Assembly (NCBI GenBank): GCA_028293725.1
Contig: JAQGOE010000078.1
Location: forward strand, 1-8,520
Direction of reading: 5' to 3'
DNA: 8,520 nt
From: Gammaproteobacteria bacterium
GTDB taxonomy: Bacteria; Pseudomonadota; Gammaproteobacteria; Steroidobacterales; Steroidobacteraceae
Made by a program: the position numbers and the translations under genes. A model generated the notes under the pieces. That model saw only the letters and a program-made list of their open reading frames with translations, ran no database searches and was not told the DNA's origin. This document shows, one piece after another, positions 1 through 6,772 of the stretch (positions within the stretch are counted from its first letter, which is position 1; each line of letters begins with the position of its first letter).

Positions 1-1067
1 GGGTTGCCAGCGTCGATTGCCTCGAAAACCTCGCGCGTCAACCTGATGTACCGGGCTCCATGGTCAGCGACGAAATGCACCAACACCCGATCGCGTTGCG
101 GCCGAGCCAGTAGCGAGTAGGCTTTCAGGCCTTCCAGGATCAGCGTCAGAAGGGGATTGGCGGCGCTGGCCTCCACCGCGCGATCGATCAGAAACAGATT
201 CTCCAGCTCATGCGGTCGATTTCCGTTAGCGAGCTGCTGCAACAGCGCGATGGCTTCACGACAAACGCTCTCGCGCACGACGGCTGTGTGCGTCGCGGCC
301 AGCCTGACGGATTCGACCCGTAACCCCTGCGCAAGCTCCCACGACATTTCGGGTGTCGCGGCGTGAGTGAGCAGGTAGAGCCCCATCGTTTCGGCAGGGC
401 GATGCGCTGACGGCGCAGTCATGAAGATCCCCTGACCGCTACCGCGCTGACACCTTGCGACATTCAGATCCTCGAGCAGACGAACGACCTGTCTGGCGAT
501 GGACTTGCTGATGGCAAAGCGATGGATCAGGTCGCGCTCGGAGCCGAACCGCGAGCCCGGCTCGGGGGGCGCCTGCGCGAGGAGGGCGACGATGTTGCGA
601 GCGATCTGTCCGGCTCTACGGGCGCCGACCGTGATCCGCTGGGCGGGATCGCGAGGCAGAGCGGGGAATCTGTCTTCGCCGCGAAAGTGCTCCTGAAACG
701 TCGCCAGGCTCCGGGCGAGCATATCGACGATCACGTTGGTCACTTGCCCGCCGATGCGCTCGAGGATGTGACGAGCCTGTGAGAGGTGCGAGGCGCTCGC
801 CCGAATGAGCAGGGCATGACCGGAGAACGACCGCGCCACCAGCGACAAATCCGGAATCGCGATGACGAATCCACCGTGACGGCCCCGTCGCATGCGCCCA
901 ACACCACGCATCTCCAGAATCGCGATGGCCTCGCGCAACGTTTCCCGGCCGACCGCAAAACGCGTGCGTAGCTCGCGCTCGGAGCCGACGACTTCTCCGG
1001 GCACTACATGGCCGAGAATGAAGTCCCGCTGAATGCACTCTGCGATGTGGACGGCCCTGCTGGGCAT
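1..1067 (-). CDS. Tandem-domain GntR-family transcriptional regulator (C-terminus cut by the left window edge)
   Basis: This open frame runs without a stop from ATG at 1067 to the window edge, giving 355 codons. Residues about 5-72 form a GntR winged helix, with the characteristic stretch SERELRTRFAVGRETLREAI followed by a wing containing RRGRHGGFVI. After a helical linker (about 75-130), residues about 151-218 form a second GntR winged helix (SERDLIHRFAISKSIARQVV, then QRGSGQGIFM). Residues about 222-355 are helical and may be an FCD-like ligand domain, but I see no clear set of metal ligands. GntR proteins normally have one DNA-binding domain plus an effector domain, so two in one chain is unusual. 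An in-frame GTG at 1100, directly after a stop codon, is an alternative start; a weak GGGA lies ahead of the ATG. The gene lies 80 bases downstream of another GntR regulator on the same strand and may be cotranscribed with it. The regulator family is clear; the target genes and ligand are unknown. Confidence 0.85.
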   Translation of the reverse strand, partial: MPSRAVHIAECIQRDFILGHVVPGEVVGSERELRTRFAVGRETLREAIAILEMRGVGRMRRGRHGGFVIAIPDLSLVARSFSGHALLIRASASHLSQARHILERIGGQVTNVIVDMLARSLATFQEHFRGEDRFPALPRDPAQRITVGARRAGQIARNIVALLAQAPPEPGSRFGSERDLIHRFAISKSIARQVVRLLEDLNVARCQRGSGQGIFMTAPSAHRPAETMGLYLLTHAATPEMSWELAQGLRVESVRLAATHTAVVRESVCREAIALLQQLANGNRPHELENLFLIDRAVEASAANPLLTLILEGLKAYSLLARPQRDRVLVHFVADHGARYIRLTREVFEAIDAGN

Positions 1068-1108
1068 TGCGTTTTCCCGCGGGCGGTCGGGGTAGGGCAC
1101 TCACCCAA

Positions 1109-1144
1109 CCGGGCGCAGAGAGCGTCGCCGCTGTCCGGGCGCAG
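1109..1144. repeat. Short direct repeat between the two regulators
   Basis: The 10-mer CCGGGCGCAG occurs at 1109-1118 and again at 1135-1144, a 26-base period, inside the 80-base gap between the two GntR genes. It could be a pair of regulator half-sites or a chance repeat in GC-rich DNA. I see no terminator hairpin in this gap. Confidence 0.3.
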
Positions 1145-1147
1145 GGC

Positions 1148-1981
1148 TCAGCGCGAGTTGCCCACCGCTCGAAGTGAGGTCCGGGCCGGTTTCGAGCCGC
1201 GCCCGCTGTGTGCCACCCTGGAGCCAGAAGCCCGCAAGGCTTTGCTCTCTTTCTTCTCCATCGCCTTGAGGATGTTCTCGGTCGTCAGCGTGATGTGTGC
1301 CTTCAGCAGCCGCGTGGCGAGAGGGATGTTTCTCTCGATAACGGCATCGGCCAGCCGCTTGTGCTCGTCGTCCGGATTGCGCTCCTTGCCGAGCGTCGCC
1401 TCCAGTTTCCGGTAGCGTTCGCTCTGTTCATAGAGTTGCCGGCGGAATTGGAGCAGTCGCGGGCTGCCGCACGCGCTCACCAGTGCGTTGTGATAAGCAT
1501 CATGTGCCGCGATCCATTCCGAGCTGGCTGAGGAGCGGTCCGCAACCCGGTAGGTTTTCGTCAGGCGGTGGGTGGCTCCGATGACTTCAGACTCCCACTC
1601 TAACTTGCCGGCTTCCATCGACCAGGTGAGGCAGAGTGTCTCGATCTGGACACGCACGCGCGTGAGATCCTTCAGGTCCTCAATGGAAATCGGTGCGGCC
1701 GTGTAGCCACGGTGTGCTTCCGCCACGACGAGCCCTTCCGCCTGCAGTTGCGACAGCGCCTCACGTACCGCTCCCAGGCTGACGCCGAACCGAGTGCACA
1801 AGACCTGGGTCCGGACCTTGTCGCCGGGAGGAATTTCGCCTGCCAGAATCCCGGCGCGCAGCGATTCATAGGTTTCGCCCGCGATGGTGGTGCTCTTGCC
1901 TAGTCTCTTCACGTGCTTCAACCCCAGCGGAAAATCTGCCCTGCCCGGGCCGATGACCTGATCTACGAATAATATAATCAT
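1148..1981 (-). CDS. GntR-family transcriptional regulator, FCD (FadR C-terminal-like) subfamily
   Basis: This is a DNA-binding repressor or activator that should respond to a small acid or similar ligand. Residues about 33-95 are the winged helix (ETYESLRAGILAGEIPPGD, then FGVSLGAVREALSQL). Residues about 105-240 are an all-helical FCD domain. The four residues that bind metal in many FCD proteins appear present: D161 and H164 in HDAYH, H207 in DEHKRL, and H229 in LKAH. The C-terminal 35 residues are basic and look disordered. The start is uncertain. ATG 1981 lies inside an inverted repeat and inside a -10-like TATGAT, so the real start may be GTG 1912 (residue 24), which has GGGG nine bases upstream and leaves a normal short N-terminus before the winged helix. 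The gene sits 52 bases downstream of a GST on the same strand, which makes the GST a candidate target. The family call is firm; the ligand is unknown. Confidence 0.9.
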   Translation of the reverse strand: MIILFVDQVIGPGRADFPLGLKHVKRLGKSTTIAGETYESLRAGILAGEIPPGDKVRTQVLCTRFGVSLGAVREALSQLQAEGLVVAEAHRGYTAAPISIEDLKDLTRVRVQIETLCLTWSMEAGKLEWESEVIGATHRLTKTYRVADRSSASSEWIAAHDAYHNALVSACGSPRLLQFRRQLYEQSERYRKLEATLGKERNPDDEHKRLADAVIERNIPLATRLLKAHITLTTENILKAMEKKESKALRASGSRVAHSGRGSKPARTSLRAVGNSR

Positions 1982-1994
1982 ATCGCATTATTCG
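1966..1994. promoter_or_regulatory. AT-rich inverted repeat, candidate operator/promoter of the GntR-FCD gene
   Basis: Perfect 8-base arms CGAATAAT (1966-1973) and ATTATTCG (1987-1994) flank a 13-base spacer, giving a centre-to-centre distance of 21 bases, about two helical turns. The block is strikingly AT-rich against GC-rich surroundings and overlaps the nominal start codon of the GntR-FCD gene. The minus-strand spacer contains TATGAT, a 5-of-6 match to a -10 hexamer, with no good -35. Dimeric GntR regulators bind palindromes of this kind, so autoregulation is a reasonable inference. Confidence 0.5.
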
Positions 1995-2033
1995 ATGACT
2001 CGGCCCGCAATCGAGGCTCCGGCGGCCGCACCA

Positions 2034-2702
2034 TCAGTTCAGCGACTTACGGCGTTCCGCCAAGGTCTCTTCACTCAGCTTGGTCAGATCGACGGCTTCC
2101 GGCACGGCGGTGCCTCGCTGCACGGCCGGGCGGGCAGCGAGCTGTTCGAGCCAACGCTGCAATTGAGGCAACCCCCCGATGTCCACGCCCACGAATGCAT
2201 GCGTATGAACCCAGGACCAGCAGGCGATGTCGGCGATGGAGTAGGGTCCGGCGAGATACTCGCTCTCGCGCAGCCTGCGATCGAGGACTTCGAGGAGGCG
2301 ACGCGTTTCGCGCTGGTATCGCTCGATGGCGTAAGGAATCTTCTCGGGCGCGTAACGCAGAAACACGGCAGCCTGACCCATCATCGGACCTATCGCCGAC
2401 ATCTGGAACATCAGCCACTGCTGGCACCGCGAGCGCTCCTGCGGCGTGGCGCCCAGCAGCCGGCCAGAGCGCTCGGCCAGGTATAGCTGGATCGCGCCGG
2501 ATTCGAACACGACGAAGTCATCGGCGTCGTGGTCGATGAGGGTGGGGATCTTGCCATTGGGGTTGAGCGCCCGGTACCACTCCTCCTTCTGCTCGCCCGC
2601 GCCGAGGCGGATCGGACGAACCTGGTACGGCACCCCGAGCTCCTCCAGGGTAATGGCGACCTTCCAGCCGTTCGGGGTCGCTGCGGTGAATAGCTCGATC
2701 AT
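2034..2702 (-). CDS. Glutathione S-transferase family protein, Nu-class (YfcG-like)
   Basis: This 222-residue cytosolic enzyme has an N-terminal thioredoxin-like domain (about 1-80) and an all-helical C-terminal domain (about 90-205). TPNG (9-12), NPNGKIPTL (47-55), FESGAI (66-71), GPMMGQ (105-110), YAIERYQRET (124-133) and SIADIACW (155-162) match the pattern I know from Escherichia coli YfcG and other Nu-class enzymes. In these, the Thr and Asn of TPNG contact glutathione instead of a catalytic Tyr, Ser or Cys. Known family activities are disulfide-bond reduction and, in Novosphingobium NaGSTNu, glutathione removal in beta-aryl ether (lignin) breakdown; the substrate here cannot be read from sequence. 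Length and start (MIELF) fit the family, although no strong Shine-Dalgarno precedes the ATG. The gene is followed by two GntR regulators and preceded by an AT-rich promoter-like gap. Confidence 0.93.
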   Translation of the reverse strand: MIELFTAATPNGWKVAITLEELGVPYQVRPIRLGAGEQKEEWYRALNPNGKIPTLIDHDADDFVVFESGAIQLYLAERSGRLLGATPQERSRCQQWLMFQMSAIGPMMGQAAVFLRYAPEKIPYAIERYQRETRRLLEVLDRRLRESEYLAGPYSIADIACWSWVHTHAFVGVDIGGLPQLQRWLEQLAARPAVQRGTAVPEAVDLTKLSEETLAERRKSLN

Positions 2703-2848
2703 GTGTGCCGGGTCCGCGGGTGGTTACATCGAAGAAATAATAATCCTATATAGAGAATCGAGTCTACCGAGAATAATCGGTAATTTTTGACTGCGTCAAT
2801 CTGGGCGCGCTGGCCGGATCCCCGGGAAGTTGCAAGCGGGCGGCGCAC
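2703..2848 (-). promoter_or_regulatory. Intergenic region with candidate promoter and operator motifs for the GST gene
   Basis: Positions about 2730-2790 are very AT-rich relative to the flanks. On the minus strand TTGACG (2799-2794) resembles a -35 box, with GATTAT (2778-2773) as a possible -10 at a short 15-base spacing; TATATA (2752-2747), inside the palindrome CTATATAG (2746-2753), is another -10 candidate. TACCGA/TCGGTA arms (2765-2770 and 2777-2782) form an inverted repeat with a 6-base spacer containing GAATAA. GAGAAT occurs twice, 16 bases apart (2753 and 2769). The small stem TTGAC/GTCAA (2787-2799) lacks a T tract on either strand, so I do not call a terminator for the upstream gene. 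Promoter function is inferred from composition and position. Confidence 0.4.
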
Positions 2849-4723
2849 TCATTTCGAGGGCGGGGTGTACCAGATCGGGGATGACCACGCGCGCTCCTGA
2901 ATGCTGGCAGGCTCATAGGGAGACATCGGCAGCTTGTTTTTGACGGCGAGCAGCGTGCTCCACCGGGGTGTGGGAATTTCCAACACCCGTGCGTAATACA
3001 CGGCCGGTCGGGCCACATCGAACTCGGGATCCCGCCAGACCGTGGTGAGCACGCCCGCTCCGATAGTATTGCGGTAGCTGCCGGTCTTCGCGTCGAAAAT
3101 CTTTTCCTGGTAACCGCTGCCTTCGAGCCAGATCTTGATGATCTGGACACGATCGAGGTTTGCGCCCTGCGGATCTCTCGAGGCCTGCAGAATGAAGGTC
3201 GGCGCAGCGGCGGTCGCCGGTCTCGCCGGCAGGTCGCCCCCCATGGGAACGCCCTGCGCATAAGCCTGCGCCACCCAATCATGGGTCGTCAGGATGTCAG
3301 GCGCGTAGCTCCAGCCGCCGAACATCCGGACCCGGATGCGGGATCCGGAAGTCGCGAAAGTCTCCTTACGCTTCAGAGCCGCAAAGATCGAATCCCTGGT
3401 GTTCTGTTCGGCCCAGACGCCGGTCAGGCCGGCCGAACTTCTTTCAACAATGACCTTGCGTTCGTCGTCACTGGCCTCGGGCTGCTCCTTGCCGGAGCGG
3501 ACGTCAATGGGCGGCAACAGGCCGAGCGTGCGCCTAGCCTCATCGCCGCGAGGCAACATGGTGCTGGGGTCGATACCGAACTGTCCGCCCGCGGAGGCAT
3601 TCTCAGAGCTGGCGCTGAGCGCGTTGTGGATGTCAGAGCCGCCGACGACTCCGTATTTGAACGGATTGGCGCCGATTCGCGCCTGGATCACCAATCCACG
3701 GCCGAACGCATCACGGACGTAGCTTCCCGGTGCCGCACTCTTGGCCAGTGGGGAGGCGAGCAGGTGGTCATAGATCTCGAAGTTGGCAAACTCGTCGTTC
3801 GGTGACAGTGCCGGCACCGTCTCGGACTGCCCCTTGATCTGCACGATTTCGGTGAGCGGCTCGTTGGTCGCGCGACGTTGCGCATACGCTTCATCGATGG
3901 GCTTGCCGTCACTGTCGTTCCAATCGTACATGAGGCCGCCGGAGGCATTGCCATTGTGAGGAATGGCAATGACGTCGATTCCCTGGGCGCGAATAGTCTC
4001 CAGATAACCCCACAGATCCTCGGGACGTTTCGACTCATCGGCGGTGAACGGGGACGGCGCATGGTCGGCGTTGAAAATGACGTTGCGATGGATGTTGCGG
4101 CCCTGCGGGAGTGCAGACCACTCGTAGGCAATGAATGTCGTGAACTTGCCGGGTTGGTAGTTGTCGTTGGCGGCCTTGACCACCATTTCCCAGGCCTGCC
4201 GCATTACCTCGGGGTCGTGCAGTTCCGCGGGCATGGGCTGGCCACGTGCGGCGCCCATCTTGAGGAGGAAGGCTTCCAACGGATGCGCGATGATTTTCCT
4301 GCCGAGCTCACTCTGAGCGAAGGCGCTATGGGAATCGTCGAGCGGTAGGGTGGTTCCCAGGCTTTCCGAATGGTCCGTGACCGCCATGAAATCCAGGGGC
4401 CACGCGCGCCTGGCAGGCACGTCCTGTTTGCCCGTGTTGCCCTGCTCAACGGCGACCTGGACGGCAGGAACCATCACGGTCTCGCCCCGGCCAAATCGGT
4501 AGGCGTCGTTCGGCAGCAGCTTGGTACCGAAACCCCAAGCATCCAGCGACAACGCGGTGTGCAGATGCAGGTCGCCGAAGAATGCACGCCGCTGCTCAGA
4601 TGGCAATACCTGAGACGGCCTCTGCTGTGACCCGCGTAGGCTCGTCGCGGATTGCGCTGCCTTGGACACTCCGACTGAGCTGATGATGGCGGTCAGCGCC
4701 CAGCATGTAAGTTGACGCAGCAT
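2849..4723 (-). CDS. DUF3604 domain-containing protein, exported, PHP-like putative metallohydrolase
   Basis: This 624-residue protein begins with a signal peptide (MLRQLTCWALTAIISSVGVS, cleavage probably near KAA or QSA at 21-26), so it is expected in the periplasm or outside the cell. DUF3604 hallmarks span most of the chain: FFGDLHLHTALSLDAW (48-63), VTDHSESLG (115-123), YEWSA (200-204), IPHNGNASGG (254-263), VQIKGQSE (294-301) and GVVGGSDIHNA (358-368). The order HxH, DH, E, H, DxH resembles metal ligands of PHP-type phosphoesterases (H53, H55, D117, H118, E201, H256, D364, H366); the substrate is unknown. I chose ATG 4723 because AAGGGGA lies six bases upstream (4730-4736) and the signal peptide follows at once. 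The open frame continues upstream to 4942, but that stretch overlaps the HupE gene and looks non-coding. It is the last gene of the probable four-gene operon. Confidence 0.92.
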   Translation of the reverse strand: MLRQLTCWALTAIISSVGVSKAAQSATSLRGSQQRPSQVLPSEQRRAFFGDLHLHTALSLDAWGFGTKLLPNDAYRFGRGETVMVPAVQVAVEQGNTGKQDVPARRAWPLDFMAVTDHSESLGTTLPLDDSHSAFAQSELGRKIIAHPLEAFLLKMGAARGQPMPAELHDPEVMRQAWEMVVKAANDNYQPGKFTTFIAYEWSALPQGRNIHRNVIFNADHAPSPFTADESKRPEDLWGYLETIRAQGIDVIAIPHNGNASGGLMYDWNDSDGKPIDEAYAQRRATNEPLTEIVQIKGQSETVPALSPNDEFANFEIYDHLLASPLAKSAAPGSYVRDAFGRGLVIQARIGANPFKYGVVGGSDIHNALSASSENASAGGQFGIDPSTMLPRGDEARRTLGLLPPIDVRSGKEQPEASDDERKVIVERSSAGLTGVWAEQNTRDSIFAALKRKETFATSGSRIRVRMFGGWSYAPDILTTHDWVAQAYAQGVPMGGDLPARPATAAAPTFILQASRDPQGANLDRVQIIKIWLEGSGYQEKIFDAKTGSYRNTIGAGVLTTVWRDPEFDVARPAVYYARVLEIPTPRWSTLLAVKNKLPMSPYEPASIQERAWSSPIWYTPPSK

Positions 4724-4729
4724 GATCGG

Positions 4730-4736
4730 TCCCCTT
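4730..4736 (-). promoter_or_regulatory. Shine-Dalgarno site fixing the DUF3604 start
   Basis: AAGGGGA on the minus strand stands six bases before ATG 4723. It supports this start over the upstream in-frame ATG at 4942, which lies inside the preceding gene. Confidence 0.7.
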
Positions 4737-4769
4737 CTTCGATGCGGTGATTTCAAACTCTGCACGGAT

Positions 4770-5810
4770 TCACTGACCCCACCACACGGCACCCGATTGA
4801 AGGGTCCAGTACGCACCCGCGATTCCCACGACGTAAGCAGGTACCCGTAGTGCCGGTGCGTACGCACACACCGGCGTTGCTCGGAGGATGCGGCCGATAG
4901 CGAGCACCACGGCAATGAAGGCGAGTTGGCCAACCTCCACACCCAGGTTGAACAACCCCAGGGGTGCCAGCAGGTCGCCCGACTGGAATCCCAGGGCCTT
5001 CAGCCCGCTTGCGAACCCCATGCCATGGAACAGGCCGAACGCAAAAGCAACGGCCCAGGGATAGCGGATCGTGAGGCTGTCCGCGCCAGCGCGGGCGCGC
5101 AGGATCTCGGGTGCGAGGAACAGGATGGAGAGGGAAATAACGGCCTCCACCAGCGGCGGCGGCAGATTGACCTTGCCGAGAATCGTGGCGGCGAGCGTGA
5201 TGCTGTGTGCGAGAGTGAATGCGCTCACGGTCTTCAGGAGCAGGGTCCGCTTGCGGACGATCAGGACGAGCCCCAGCACGAACAGCAGGTGATCCGGGCC
5301 GCTCAGAATGTGCTCGATGCCCAACCGCATGTAGGCTAACAGGGTGAAGTGCTCGTGATCTGCGCCCGATAGGACCAGGCGTGGCGATTCCGGGCGGATG
5401 ATGGTGTCGAGCGCTACGCCGTTGGCCAGGCGAGCGCGTACGAAGACGTCCGTCAGGGTGTAATCCAGCCCTTCGATCTCGATCGTTCGACCCGCCAGCG
5501 GGTCGAGCTCAGTCGAGTCGATCCTCCACTGGCGGATCAGAAAGCCGCTGGCGGCGTATTGTTGGTCCGGCGCGCGTTCCAACCAGCCGTTGGACAGGTG
5601 AGGGACTAGATGGAGAGCGACATCGCCCATTGCTGGCTGCTTCCACGTGATGTCATATCGGTCCGCCGCGGGCTGGACGATCTCCAGGTAGGCGGGGCGC
5701 ACTTCGTGTGCGCAGACGACTGACCCGAGAGTGCAGCTCGAGAGAAGCCAGAGGAGTACGCGCAGCAGGCGCAGTGTGCGTAGCAGGCACATCGGGCGCA
5801 GAAGGCGCAT
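4770..5810 (-). CDS. HupE/UreJ-family membrane protein, putative metal transporter
   Basis: This is a 346-residue inner-membrane protein. Residues 1-34 form a Leu/Arg-rich signal peptide, probably cut at VCA-HEVRP, so a His becomes the mature N-terminus; LSSC at 23-26 also fits a lipobox, which I consider less likely. Residues about 35-150 are a soluble beta-rich extracytoplasmic domain. The rest has about six membrane segments (roughly 171-186, 193-212, 220-236, 250-268, 282-308, 323-341). Family motifs are GIEHILSGPDHLLFVLGL (164-181), AHSITL (201-206), FHGMGFASG (261-269) and NLGVEVGQ (288-295), whose His, Asp and Glu residues could bind metal. HupE and UreJ relatives are linked to nickel in hydrogenase and urease systems, but no hydrogenase or urease gene is visible here, so the metal is open. 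The ATG shares one base with the isomerase stop (TGATG), implying translational coupling; only a weak GGAG lies 11 bases upstream. Confidence 0.9.
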   Translation of the reverse strand: MRLLRPMCLLRTLRLLRVLLWLLSSCTLGSVVCAHEVRPAYLEIVQPAADRYDITWKQPAMGDVALHLVPHLSNGWLERAPDQQYAASGFLIRQWRIDSTELDPLAGRTIEIEGLDYTLTDVFVRARLANGVALDTIIRPESPRLVLSGADHEHFTLLAYMRLGIEHILSGPDHLLFVLGLVLIVRKRTLLLKTVSAFTLAHSITLAATILGKVNLPPPLVEAVISLSILFLAPEILRARAGADSLTIRYPWAVAFAFGLFHGMGFASGLKALGFQSGDLLAPLGLFNLGVEVGQLAFIAVVLAIGRILRATPVCAYAPALRVPAYVVGIAGAYWTLQSGAVWWGQ

Positions 5811-6754
5811 CAGGGCGGGGGCTCCGAAGGGCTGCGGATGATGTTGTACTTGCGCGCGAGTTGGCGGAAAGCCTCCTTGTTGGCTTGGCCTTGCGCCCCC
5901 AGGAGATAGTCCGCACGAACCTGGTCATGCACTGCAGTTAGCGGGCGTACTTGCGCAGCGTCCCTTGATTGAACGTAGAGCAGGTGCTGGCCGTATGCGG
6001 ATTTGAATGGACCGACCCAGTGCCCGACCGGGGCGGAGAAGACAGCCTCGGTGAATTCGCCAGGACCAAAGAGCCGCTCGATCTGCTCATGCCCGTAGCT
6101 GGAGAAATCATGTAGATCTGGGAAGGGGTCTCCCAGCTCCGGTGCGCGTCCCGGGCCGGAGGATAGATGGTCAAGCGCGGCCAGGGCCCGTTGACGGGCG
6201 GCGGGGTCGCCTGAATCTGCAGAGAAGTAGATGTGACTGAAGGTCGCCCTGGAGGGCAGGGTGTAACGATCCGGATGTGCGTGATAGAAAGCCGCGAGCT
6301 GCACTTCATCCGGCTCTGCGGGCGGCCGCAGGTCCTCCAACAGAAACTGCATCTTCTGGATGATCCGGCGTCTCACGATCTCATCGTCCTTGTCCAGTCC
6401 GAGCGCAAGGCCCTCGCGCAGCAGGATCTCGTCATGGGAATCGGCATCCACCAGCTGCTGCAGCGTTCGGCTGTCAGGCTGCCTGCCGAATTGCAGCGCG
6501 TACTGGTTGGCGAGCCGTGTTTCCCGTTGCGGGGTGATCACGATTCGATGGAGGTCGGTCCGGCCGCTGTGAAGCTCTCCGATGAGAAACAGCGCCAGGC
6601 CGGCTGCAACGAAGTGCAGGAGCGGCTCGCGAAGCGCCTTGCGCAATAGCGCGCGGAGCGTCGCGGTGACTCGTGTACGTGTTGCTCGAAAGGATCGTTG
6701 ACGCGCCAAGGGGGGCGTTCGCGCGCCGGGCAGTGTTTCGGAGTACGGTGCCAT
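5810..6754 (-). CDS. Membrane-anchored parvulin-type peptidyl-prolyl cis-trans isomerase
   Basis: This is a 314-residue folding helper. Residues 1-44 are a basic cytoplasmic tail, 45-60 (PLLHFVAAGLALFLIG) a single membrane anchor, and the remainder should lie in the periplasm. Residues about 70-145 resemble the helical segment found N-terminal to PpiC/SurA rotamase domains. Residues about 145-265 are the parvulin domain: FSHIYFS (172-178) holds the first conserved His (H174), and FGPGEFTEAVFSAPVGHWVG (229-248) followed by PFKSAYGQHLLYV (249-261) holds the second (H257). It lacks the paired rotamase domains of SurA. A strong Shine-Dalgarno lies directly behind the GH3 stop, and the end overlaps the HupE start, so cotranscription is likely. 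Its clients may be exported operon products, the DUF3604 protein being an obvious candidate; this is inference. Confidence 0.88.
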   Translation of the reverse strand: MAPYSETLPGARTPPLARQRSFRATRTRVTATLRALLRKALREPLLHFVAAGLALFLIGELHSGRTDLHRIVITPQRETRLANQYALQFGRQPDSRTLQQLVDADSHDEILLREGLALGLDKDDEIVRRRIIQKMQFLLEDLRPPAEPDEVQLAAFYHAHPDRYTLPSRATFSHIYFSADSGDPAARQRALAALDHLSSGPGRAPELGDPFPDLHDFSSYGHEQIERLFGPGEFTEAVFSAPVGHWVGPFKSAYGQHLLYVQSRDAAQVRPLTAVHDQVRADYLLGAQGQANKEAFRQLARKYNIIRSPSEPPP

Positions 6755-6762
6755 GGGGCTGA

Positions 6763-6771
6763 CTCCTCCTT
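6763..6771 (-). promoter_or_regulatory. Strong Shine-Dalgarno site of the isomerase gene
   Basis: AAGGAGGAG on the minus strand begins two bases after the GH3 stop codon (6775-6773) and ends eight bases before ATG 6754. This tight packing supports an operon and fixes the isomerase start. Confidence 0.75.
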
Positions 6772-6772
6772 C

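Noticed and set aside
616..1104. Minus-strand frame of 162 residues
   Set aside because: It is Arg/Ser/Ala-rich out-of-frame sequence opposite the true GntR frame, which shows two recognisable winged helices across the same bases.
2787..2799. TTGAC/GTCAA hairpin as a terminator after DUF3604
   Set aside because: The stem is five base pairs and AT-rich, and no T tract follows it on the minus strand. It overlaps a -35-like TTGACG, so a promoter or operator role fits better.
2816..2826. GGATCCCCGGG, resembling a BamHI-SmaI cloning-vector polylinker
   Set aside because: Only these 11 bases match; the flanks do not continue the polylinker, so it is probably chance in GC-rich DNA rather than vector contamination.
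4724..4942. N-terminal extension of the DUF3604 frame (73 extra residues starting at 4942)
   Set aside because: It overlaps the 3' end of the HupE-like gene, reads as low-quality Arg/Ser-rich sequence, and would hide the clear signal peptide and Shine-Dalgarno at 4723.
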